From Cochliopodium minus (lineage: Eukaryota; Discosea; Himatismenida; Cochliopodiidae), in assembly GCA_024220525.1 (NCBI GenBank), contig JAMYWO010000605.1, positions 1-14,482 of the forward strand: a DNA stretch of 14,482 nucleotides, given 5' to 3'. Shown here piece by piece: positions 1 through 8,859 of the stretch. The position numbers and the translations under genes were made by a program. Numbering within the stretch: position 1 is the stretch's first letter; each line of letters starts with the position of its first letter. The notes beneath the pieces were generated by a model. That model had not been told where the DNA came from. It did no database searches and saw only the letters and a program-made list of their open reading frames with translations.

Positions 1-3000
1 AAACAACCTTTTTGATTTTTTTGTTTTTGATTTTTTACTTTTTTTGACATCATTGAGGTATTGAGGCAAGTTGCATTGAAGATTCTTGTTGGAGAAAGGC
101 CAATAGTTCAAAGTCAGGACCTGGGAAGTGAACTCCAACTCGCCGAACTGACTTTGTTTGCCTTTGAAGAACTTTTGCCAGTCTTTGAGGATTCCCGCGT
201 TGTTCTTCATGTCTGTGAACATTCCTTCTAACTTTTGGGTGAAGTTGTTACCACATTCCATCTTTAATAAAGTAATCAAAAAATTAAATAATTTAAAATT
301 AAAATTTGTTTTTGATTGAACAAAAAAATAAAAAATAAAAAATAAAAAATAAAAAATAAAAAATAAAAAAAACAAAAAATAAATAAAATTTTAAAAATAA
401 AAAATAAAAAAAACAAAAAATAAATAAAAATTTAAAAATAAAAATGAAAAACAAAAAATAAATAAAATTTTTTAAAATAAAAATAAAAATAAATTAAAAA
501 TAAAAAATAAATAAAAAAGAATTAAAATTGCAATAAAACTCTTTATTAAAAATAATCAAATTTAAAGTTTAAATAGAAATCAAAAATTGAAGAAAATAAA
601 TTAAAATTAAAAATAAAAAATAAAAAATAAAAAAAATAACAAAAAAATTCTAATGAATAAATACAATATATTAAAAAATAAAATAAATAAATTATAAAAA
701 TTATAAATAAATAAAACAAACCTTCAAAAGACCGATCATGATTCTTTCCATATCCTCAGAGGTGGAAGTGTTAGAGATGAGACGTTTGGAGAGGTAAGTC
801 TTGTAGTACTTTTCGAAGACGTCCTTGTCCTGCAAGTACCTGAAGATCTGGATGATTTGTTTAAATGTCTCCACCAATTCGTCGTCGTTTCCTCCCTTTA
901 ATAAAATTTAGAAATAAATTAATTTTTTTATTTTATTATTTTATAATTTTTTTTATTTTTAATTTATAAATGATTATTGAAATAAAATGATTTCTAGTTT
1001 TTTATTTTTTATTTTTTTCTAGTTTTTTATTTTATTTTTTTATTTTAATATGAAATATTGCCGATTTTATTATGAAATATTGCCAATTTTATTATTTTAT
1101 TATTTTTTTATTAATTAAAATATTTAAGAACCAAATTGATTTTATTATTTAATTTTTTATTAATTGATTTCTAATTTTTTATTTTTTATTTTTATTTTTA
1201 TTTTATGATTTTTATGAACATAATTTTTTTTTTTTTAATTACCTTTCCTCCTTTCTTCAACTTCTCGTCGAGATACAGGACAATGTAATGGGAAGTCTTG
1301 TTGGTCAAGTTCATGAAAGATTCAAAGGACTTAGAGAATGCCTTGTTGAATTCTGGGTTTGATTGAAAGCACTCTGTCAATATTCTGTCGTACTTTAAGG
1401 TTTTAAAAATGAAAAAAAATTAAATTGAAAAATAAAAATTAATAAAAAATAAAAATAAAAAATGAAATATAAAATAAAAAATTTTAAAAAATAAATGTTT
1501 GAGAATCTTTAAACAACATGAATGAAAAATGAAAAATGAAAAATAAAAATAAAATAAAACAAAAAATGAAATACAAAACCAAAAATAAAATAAAATTTAA
1601 AATTATAAATAAAATAATATAACAAAAATTGAATAAAATTAAAAATACAAATATAAAGAAAAATGAAAAATACCAAAAAAAAAAAAAAAAGATTTAAATT
1701 AATAATATAATAAGTTTCAAAATGAAAAATAAAAAAATCAAGAATGAAGGGATGATTTTACTTTGATTTTCATTTTAATGATGGCTTCGACGAAATTGAT
1801 GTAAAACTCCTTGGTCTTTTTATCTTTGTTTTGGGTTTCTCTCTCCACTGTTGCCTTACCCTCTTCCTCAATGTACTTTGCGACACTGCTCATCAAAGTA
1901 CTCGTTCCGTCTTTCAATCTCAACATGAGTTTGTACAACAAGGAGAGATCGTTAATTTTGTCTGAAAAATAAAATTTTGAGAAAGAATTCAAAATAAAAT
2001 GATTAAATTAAAAATAAAATAAAACCAAAAATTAAAAATAAAATAAAAAAAATAAAAAACTAAAAAAAAAAGAAACTAAAAAATAAAATAAAATAAAAAA
2101 AAAATAATATAAAAAACTTAAAATAAAAAATAAAAAATAAGATAAACTAAAAGATTAAAATTTTGAGATAAAAATTCAAAAATAAAATAATTAAATTAAA
2201 AATAAAATAAATTAAAAAAGATAAAAATTTTGAGAAAGAATTCAAAATAAAAAAATTAAATTGAAAATGAACAAACTAAAAATAAAATTAAAACAATAAA
2301 AAATTAAAACAAGAAAAAATTAAAAATAATTTGAAAATTAAAAATAATTTGAAAATTAAAATAATTTTTTATTTAAAAAAGGGTTTTTGCCTTCAAGAAG
2401 GAAGAGGTTGAGACCGGTGACGGAAGAAAAGAAGACGTTCTTGTGAGATTCCAACAACTCCTTGTCAAGGATGGACTCGATTTTGTGGGAAGAAGAGTTG
2501 TCGAGGTAATAGTTGATTCTTTCTCTTTCTTCTTTGATTCTAATTCAAAATTACAAAAATTTAAATTCAATACAAAATCAATAATTATTTATAAAAAAAA
2601 GAAGGCAAAAATTTTGTAAAATGATAACAAACAAAAATACTTCTTATCTCCAAATTAAAAAAATGCGAACAAATTAAAAAAAGAAGAAAAAAATTTCATA
2701 CAATTAATTAAAACATCCAAATAAATAAATTCAATAAAAAAAAAAAAATTTTTAAAAGTCCAAACCTGTTGTCAACTTTCTTAAGGTATTCAGAAACGGT
2801 GAAAGAGCTGATGTAATACTGAGACTCAGTTTCATAATAAGACTCGGTCTCCTGAAGAAAATATGTCTCAAAGTCTTTTTGGTAGACCTTCTTGGTGCCC
2901 AAACCCATGAGGAGCAACATCTCCACCATCTCCTTCAAGATGGACTTGTCGATGTTCTCCCCGTTTCTCTCGTTCTTGATCATCTGCATCATTGAGTGGA

Positions 3001-4001
3001 TGAATCTTTCTCTCACTTTTTCGTGGTACAAAATCTTCAACTTGAAAAGTTCTATTCCAGCTTTAATTTTTTTTTGTTTAAAAAAAAAAATAAATTCGAA
3101 GAATTAATTAATTTTAAATGAATAAAATAAATAAGAGTTTTAGAACCAGTAAAAATTTTGCAAATAATAATATTTAAAATAAAAATTGAGCAAAAGATGA
3201 TAATCAACGAATTGAAAAACTTCAGTTCAAAATACATCTATTTTCAAAAATTGATGTTCACGAGTTTAATTGGACGATATAATCCAATAAATAAATTTTT
3301 AATTGATACTTTTCTACAATTTGATCAATCAAATTTAAATTTTGAACTGATAACTGTTTATATTTTGCGCACATTCACATGGGAAATACTGAAATATTTC
3401 TCAATATCTTTTGGCATTTATGATAATTTATGGTAAAGTTTATGAACCATTTTGATTATTTTCAAATTGGAATAAAAATTGTAAAATTTATTTACATTGC
3501 AATACTGTTTGTTTCCCTTGTTCAGAATATTGTTTGTCGAGATACATCAAGACATCTTTGATGCAATTGATTGATGTTTTGTAATTATCCCAAGCGATTT
3601 TTAAACATTCTATGAATACTTCATTGTGTGAATTTAAGACAGGTATTCCAATCTCTGCAAGATGATTGGACACACTATCTTTTGTATTATTGAACAATAA
3701 TTCATCGTTTTTATATATGACCAAATGATATGCGTTTCTAATTTTATTAAAGAAGTTGATAGAAGAGAAAGATTAATTAATAGAATATATAATGTTTAAA
3801 ATTATGAGTAATAAATAAATAATAAAGGATATTAAACCTATATAACTCTTCATAACTCAAATGAGAAGAATTTCTTTTGAATATCTCATCAATAGCTCTT
3901 TCCAATGTCTTCCAATTGTTCAAAGTTTTATTATCTTCTGTTGATGTGGATTGAGGAAGAGGTTTGATGGTGATCTTTACTTTTGGCTTCGGCTTATTCA
4001 T
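1..4001 (-). CDS. Cullin, CUL3-like, 5' and middle part (3' end off the left edge)
   Basis: Scaffold subunit of a cullin-RING ubiquitin ligase. Exons by hand: 4001-3838, 3737-3496, 3060-2766, 2539-2391, 1961-1762, 1392-1243, 895-722, 261-about 39, giving 532 residues in one frame through all junctions. The start MNKPKPKVKITIKPLP and the helix EELYRNAYHLVIYK align with the N-terminus of animal CUL3, including the short extension before the first helix. KDVFEKYYKTYLSKRL (about 423-438) is the cullin signature, followed by ECGNNFTQKLEGMFTDM. CUL3 is about 770 residues, so the C-terminal RBX-binding and neddylated winged-helix part lies outside the window. The last exon probably ends at a GT at 38-37, because the frame beyond becomes lysine-rich and unlike cullins. 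The intron at 1962-2390 has a GC donor. Known of family: CUL3 pairs with BTB adaptors; none is seen here. Class CUL3 is likely, not certain. Confidence 0.9.
290..720. repeat. A-rich simple sequence within a cullin intron
   Basis: Almost entirely A and T on the plus strand. A tandem heptamer of the form AAAAATA runs about 325-370, then imperfect AAATAAA/AAAAT units continue to 720. The block lies inside the intron 262-721, so on the coding strand it is a T-rich tract. No gene content is visible. Confidence 0.8.
896..1242 (-). other. Cullin intron, mixed A/T simple sequence
   Basis: Intron between donor AAG|GTAATT (1242) and acceptor TAAAG (896), phase 0. It is T-rich on the plus strand, opposite to the A-rich neighbouring introns, and contains a short direct repeat, TGAAATATTGCC, near 1050 and again near 1072. 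No coding content seen. Confidence 0.7.
1962..2390 (-). other. GC-AG intron in the cullin gene
   Basis: No GT donor gives an open frame after the exon ending at 2391. The exon ends CTTGAAG and the intron begins GCAAAAAC (2390 downward); it ends TTTTTCAG at 1962. Splicing here creates a GAC codon and reads LLE-DKINDLSLLYK, which aligns without a gap to the corresponding CUL3 stretch, and the phase matches all later exons. The interior is A/T simple sequence on both strands. The donor is inferred from frame and family alignment, not from transcripts. Confidence 0.75.
3061..3495 (-). other. Cullin intron 2, long and not simple-sequence
   Basis: A 435-base intron between donor T|GTAAAT (3495) and acceptor AAAG (3061), phase 1. 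Unlike most downstream cullin introns, about 3120-3480 is non-repetitive and contains a plus-strand open frame (3158-3436, 92 codons) of AT-rich composition without a domain I recognise. It could be decayed intergenic-like sequence, a small nested gene or a regulatory intron; the first is the default reading. Confidence 0.7.
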
Positions 4002-4295
4002 TCACTTGGAAACAAGAGATTTAATTTAATGAGTTTCAGATTTTTTTTTTTTTTATAAATTTTTTCTGAAAAAATAATTTTAAATTCCATGATTTGTTTT
4101 GGATAATCCAATCTATTAGAAAAGAAAGACCTATTTTCTTTCACATGAATTACTTTGATAGTTCAAAAAAAATCTGATTTTATAAACCCAAGGGAAAAGA
4201 AATTTGAATCCAATGATTAAAAACCTCAATCGATTGATACAAACAATGAGAAACATATGTTGATCATTTGAAAATAAATAAATTTTTTTTTTTAA
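4002..4295. other. Intergenic region between the cullin start and the Sel1 stop
   Basis: 294 bases between two minus-strand genes, which must hold the 3' end of the Sel1 gene and the cullin promoter. Much of it (4080-4270) is non-repetitive but has no convincing open frame, RNA gene or recognisable promoter motif. Homopolymer T runs occur near 4040-4055 and 4283-4292. Confidence 0.6.
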
Positions 4296-7227
4296 TTATT
4301 TTTGGGTGATATGATCTTCCATCATCTTCTTTTGTTCCCAAAGTAACTTGTACTTGTGTCTGAGATCAACATCCAACTTGGATGCCTTCCAATAATAATA
4401 CAAAGACTGATCAAGATCTTTACGATCACCACTTTCGAAAATGGAGGCCAAACGTTTGTGAGAGTCAAGGTTGTTCAACTTGGAAGACTTTTTGTAAAAG
4501 AAGATTGCTTTGTCCATGTTGGCGGAGATGCCAAAACCGTTTTCGTAAAGCCAACCCAAACGAAAGAGGGAAACGTCGTCATTAAAAACAGATCCCTTTT
4601 TGTAGTTCTCAAAAGCTTTGACAAAGTTTTCAGAAGTTCCGTATCCTTTACAAAGATCAAAAAGTTTAATAAAACAAAAGTAAAAAATTTAAAATCGATT
4701 ATTCTTGAAATGATCTGAAATAAAATAACTCAAAATAATGATTCAAGATTTTTATTGCTTGAATAATTCAAATAATTTCCAAAAATAATACAATTTTTAT
4801 AAACAAAATATTTTCGAAAATAAAAAGAAACTTTAAACAAAATATAGAAAATTTAATATAATATTATTTACCTTTGAGGTACATGTCACCGAGCAATCTG
4901 TAAGCAGCTTTGTTTTCCAAGCTGGCGGCTTTTTTATAGTTCTCGAAAGCTTTGTTAGAATCTTGAACAACACCAACGCCATTGAAATACAAGTTGCCCA
5001 ACTCGACCATTGAAGAAGACAACCCCTTTTCAGAAGCAAGTTGGAAATATTTGAATGCTTTTTTGTTATTGTCTGTGGTGGGATCTGTTGTTTTCAAGTA
5101 CAAATACCCAATTTGCTCTAAAGACTGCACGTCCCCCTTTTCAGCGGCTTTTTCATAGAGTTCGATGGCAGTTTTGTTATCCTTTTTGACACCCTTACCT
5201 TGAAAATAAATATTTCCCAAGTTTCTCAAAGCAACAGTGTCACCTTTTTTTTTTGAAAAAAAAAATAAAAAAATTATAAAATTGTCTAAAATGATTCAAT
5301 AAGTTCACAAAAAAAAAAATTAAAAATGTAAAAAGGGAAGAAAGTAAAAATAAAAAAAAAAAATTAATTTTTTTTTTTACCCAATTCTGCCAACTTTGTG
5401 TTATAATGAATGGCTTTTTCATAATTGTGAGAGTTTTCGGAAATTTCGGCAAGTTTTTGCAAGGACAAATAACTTCCCAAAGCAGCAGCTTTCTCAAAAT
5501 ACATGATGGCCTTTTTGATTTTCTTCTCAGTACCCTTCCCAGTGTAAGAAATGATTCCCAACTTTTCGAGAGACTTGGCATCCCCACTTTCCCCGCTCTT
5601 TTTGAGATCGACGATCGTTTTTTGGGATTCAGTGAGAGATTGAGCACTGTCAATGGAGTCGTACCTCTCAAAAAGATTGGCTTTGTTGAAGTAAAAAATG
5701 GCCTTCTTTTCGTTTCTTGGCACTTGGATGCCCTTTTCGTACATTACGCTCAACATTTTGAGGGCTTCGACATTTTTCTTTTCTGCGGCGATTTGGTAGC
5801 ACTGCAAAGCCTTCTCGTAGTTTTTTTCGACTCCCATTCCTTCGACGTACATGTCCCCAAGAAGTTTCATCGAAGAAGCGTCAATGTCCGCAACTTTGCT
5901 GACATACTGCACTGCCAAATCCAAGTTTTGTTTGGTAAGTTTGTTTTCGCAGTAGATGAGAGCACACTTCTTGATGGCTTCAGTGTTTCCGGCATCAGCG
6001 AGTTCTGTCAAAAAGGTCACAATCTCTTTTACTTTGGATTTTTGGATTTTGTTTTTTTCGAGGCAGATCTCATAGAGAAGATTCAAGCTGTACTCACTTG
6101 CATCCTTCTTGTAATACTCTATTGCTCTTTCTGTGTCTTGTTGCACGCCCACTGCTTTCATATAGCACTCTCCCACTAGTCTGTGGCAAACTCTGTTACC
6201 CATCTCGGATGATCTGAGGAAGAACTCGAACGCTTTTTTTTCATCTTTCTCCACTCCCTTTCCATGTCTGTACATTTCTCCCAATCTCAACATCGAAACC
6301 TCATTTCCTAACAATAAGATTTCATAAAATATTCAATTTTCTATAAGTTTTTTTATGAAAGAGATTTGGATGAATTGTACATAGATAGGTATAAAAATAT
6401 AAGAACTTATCGATCCAAAAGAAATACATGCAAAGATATATTAAAGGGAAAAAATTTTTTAAAAAATCATTTGAATGTATGTTTTGAAGGATCCATTTTA
6501 CTTGGAATCATTTGTTATAAACAGATCTCAAATTTTGATATAATCTTATATGATGTTTGTTGATCCCTTTTTCTTTCAATGTGATAATTTATCAATGATT
6601 TTTCTTACCTAGTTCTGAAGATTTTTTATAGTATTCAATTGCTTTATTATAATCTTGCTTCACTCCATCCCCTTTTTTATACATATCCCCTAACTTCTGC
6701 ATTGCGGATGCATTTCCTTTCCCGCATGCCTTCTCATAATATTCTATAGCCCTCTGAAGATCCATCTTGATTCCATGCCCATATTGATACATCTCACCCA
6801 TCTTTTGAATAGATTCGATATCTCCCTTCTCACAAGCCTTATTATAGAATTCAAATGCCAATTTAGAATTATGATCAACACCTTTGCCATTTCTATATAT
6901 AAAAGCAAGATTTCTAAATGCTATAGGATCATCCTTCTCAGATGCCAATTGAAAATATTTCAGTGCAGTTTTAAAATCCGATAGAATGGGATTATGTAAA
7001 TAAAATTCTCCCAATCGATTGATTGATTCAAGATCTCCCTTGTTGGCCTTTGTTTCCAAACTTTTGATTTGTTTATCGCTGAGAGATTTGCCTCCTACAA
7101 TATTTTTCTTTATGATTTTTTTACTATACCAATATCTCTTTCCACATTGATTGAATTTTTGATCAAAAAGGACAGTGATATGAAAAAATTTTTTTTTAGC
7201 AAAGTCTTTGACAAAAATCTTTTTCAT
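4296..7227 (-). CDS. Sel1-like (TPR-like) repeat protein, 755 residues
   Basis: Solenoid protein for protein-protein contacts; no catalytic domain, signal peptide or membrane segment seen, so probably cytosolic. Exons 7227-6609, 6307-5381, 5243-4872, 4645-4296; the lengths sum to 756 codons with a TAA stop. From about residue 64 to the end it consists of roughly 19 repeats of about 36 residues with the Sel1 pattern, for example MQKLGDMYKKGDGVKQDYNK and YRLLGDMYLKG; a few (around 5990-6180 and 5580-5660) are degenerate. The first 60 residues are basic and unassigned. Introns 1 and 2 both split the glycine codon of an ELG at a repeat boundary, in phase 1. Known of family: Sel1 repeats occur in ERAD adaptors (SEL1L/Hrd3) and in many scaffold proteins; without a signal peptide a SEL1L orthologue is unlikely. 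The start is preceded by an A-rich tract and is the only good ATG before the repeats. Confidence 0.92.
4704..4747 (+). repeat. Short sequence shared with a kelch-2 intron
   Basis: Lies in Sel1-gene intron 3 (4646-4871). It begins CTTGAAATGATCTGAAATAA, continues with AACTCAAAA and ends ATTCAAG, so the two ends are a 6-base inverted repeat. The reverse complement of 10030-10073 reads CTTGAATGATCTGAAATAA, three further bases, then GAACTCAAAA, and stays similar for about 44 bases. It may be a degraded mobile repeat or a structured intronic element. Confidence 0.5.
6308..6608 (-). other. Sel1-gene intron 1, 301 bases, complex sequence
   Basis: Donor G|GTAAGA at 6608 and acceptor TTAG at 6308, phase 1. 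The interior is not simple repeat and carries a 65-codon plus-strand open frame (6366-6563) with no recognisable domain. The other two introns of this gene are 137 and 226 bases. I see no RNA gene in it. Confidence 0.7.
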
Positions 7228-7459
7228 TTTTTTTTTTATTTTTAAAAAATCTTTTGCTTTGATGAAACTGATATTCTTAGATTAAATTCTGGCGAGTGGA
7301 TTCAAAAATAATGTATCTTTTCAATTTTATTTAATTTTTTAAACTTTTTCAAAAACTTTCTACTTTCTGAACAGAAGAAAGTATTTTTTTGTGCTGTTTG
7401 TATTTTTGATATTTTAAATAAGAAAACTTTGCAAAAAATAAGATTATTTTTTAATGAAT
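7228..7459. other. Intergenic region between the Sel1 start and the kelch-1 stop
   Basis: 232 AT-rich bases that should hold the Sel1 promoter and the kelch-1 3' end. No open frame or RNA gene. A weak hairpin is possible at about 7355-7383 (ACTTTC with GAAAGT, and inner TTCTG-AA-CAGAA), with a four-base bulge; it is too imperfect to call a terminator. Confidence 0.5.
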
Positions 7460-8776
7460 TCAAATGTTACAAGAAATGTATTGAAACAAATAATGAAGAA
7501 CAACTTTAGGAAGAGGAATAATAGATTTGAAAAATTTGTGAATCAATGAGAGAACAAAGAGTTGGTTTTGAAAAGATAAGGGATAACTCAAATGGTTTTC
7601 TTTGTTCCATCCTCCTCTCAAGAAAATGTGAACCAAATAACATTCTCTTTGATTTTTTTCAATTTTATTTCTTCCACCTATCAAGTAAAATTTGCTTTGA
7701 TGATAAACTGAAGAATGAGTTCTTGTCGTTTTAATGGCAGATCCGATTTTCTTCTTGAAAGGGATCACTATCCATGTTTTGATTTTCAAATCGAAAGACC
7801 AAAGCTCTTTACATTCATTTCCAGAACCGTAAACATACATAATATCACCAACAATGGCAAAACTGCATTCGCTTACCCTCTCACTTGGTTCAGTTTTATT
7901 ATAAGGACTACAATCAAGTATTTCCCATTTCTCAAGATTAACATCATACTTTATGAAATTTGAGTTTTTTCCTCCTAGTGTGTATCCCCCATAAATGTAA
8001 AAATCCTTTTGGTAAACAAAAAAACAATGGGAAAATCTCAAATCGATGGCATCTTCATAAGAAGTTACAACCACACTCCATTCTTTATTAATAAAATCAA
8101 ATTTGTGAACTTTTCTGTAAATCATTCCATCGTATTCAATCCCACCTTGCAAATAGAAACAATCTCCCTCAACAAATCCCCTACAAGATGAAGCATAATC
8201 AGGCAAATAAGGAAGAATCTCCCACTCTTTTTTATCCAAGTCAAAACTCCAAAAATCATTGAGATGTTTGGGGTCGCTGTTTTTGTTAAATCCGCAACAG
8301 ATTATCATTTTGTTTTTGTACAGTCCTGAAGCAAAATTCATTCTTGCATCGGGAATTTCTTTGGATTTGTACTCAACCTCTTCCCACTTTGCGTTTTTAC
8401 TTTTAAAAAAGGAGGTATATTGAATAAGAATGGATTAAAATGTGAAATTTTTTGAAAGCGAGATTATTAATTTAAATTTTAATTTGTTTTAAAATTAATT
8501 TGGATGAAAAGAATTTTTATTGAATTTTTTTACTTCATTGTATCCAATACAAACATTGTGTTGACTTGATCTCCATTATCGATTCTTCCTCCAAAAACAT
8601 AAATTTTGTTTCCATATACAACACTACTATTCCTGGACTATTTATGATATCAAGGAGAGATAAGATAATATAGAAGATTGAAGGATTATATTTTAAAATT
8701 TTTTTGCATTTTGCTTTGGAAGTTTATTTATTTCATCCCAATTAAATTCTATACCCTCATGAAATAATTTATCCAT
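7460..8776 (-). CDS. Kelch-repeat beta-propeller protein 1, 370 residues
   Basis: Probable six-bladed propeller for protein binding. Exons 8776-8708, 8637-8534, 8399-7460; 371 codons including a TGA stop. Blade signatures: YVFGG (about 36-40), ICCG (about 94), FYLQGG (about 144), FYIYGG (about 196), YVYGSG (about 250), FYLIGG (about 300), each followed by the tryptophan of the next strand. The N-terminal segment MDKLFHEGIEFNWDEINKLP probably supplies the strand that closes the ring. The tail from W322 carries WNKENHLSYP, SLIHKFF and IPLPKVVLHYLFQY (352-365), resembling a SOCS/cullin box. The first intron (8707-8638) has a GC donor, at the position where the paralogue has GT. No BTB or F-box domain. 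Tandem duplicate of the next gene. Function beyond protein binding is not known. Confidence 0.9.
8638..8707 (-). other. GC-AG intron 1 of kelch-1
   Basis: The exon ends CCAAAGCAAAAT and the intron begins GCAAAAAAAT at 8707; it ends AAATAG at 8638. There is no GT between this point and the in-frame stop 13 bases on. The paralogue has AAT|GTAAAAAT at the same protein position (LPKQN here, LPEVN there), and both continue in phase 0 into a segment ending SVVY. This supports a T-to-C change at the donor, or a pseudogenising change if GC is not spliced. Confidence 0.75.
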
Positions 8777-8859
8777 TTATTCTATCGAACAATATTTTTT
8801 ATATTTTTTGAATAAAAATATTTTATTGGAAACATTTTCATCGAGGTTTTAATTAAAGT
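8777..8859. other. Short intergenic spacer between the kelch paralogues
   Basis: Only 83 bases separate the kelch-1 start (8776) from the kelch-2 stop (8860); both genes are on the minus strand. It is AT-rich with no clear motif and must contain both the kelch-2 3' processing site and the kelch-1 promoter, unless these overlap coding DNA. Confidence 0.5.

Noticed and set aside
1-38. Continuation of the cullin reading frame to the window edge
   Set aside because: The frame becomes KKSKKSKTKKSK, unlike the conserved FxxFYLxKH expected soon after; a GT at 38-37 makes an intron more likely.
290-720. CRISPR-like or centromeric array
   Set aside because: The repeats are 5-9 base A/T simple sequence without unique spacers, and lie inside an intron.
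2373-2570. Minus-strand open frame with Ser/Thr-rich product
   Set aside because: It is a shifted frame of cullin exon 4; the correct frame reads IKEERERINYYLDNSSSHKI and aligns with cullins.
5406-6179. 257-codon plus-strand open frame antisense to the Sel1 gene
   Set aside because: It is the exact antisense of clear Sel1 repeats, shows no domain, and arises from codon choice in that GC-richer exon.
4296-7227. SEL1L/Hrd3 orthologue (ER-associated degradation)
   Set aside because: There is no signal peptide or C-terminal membrane segment; only the repeat family is shared.
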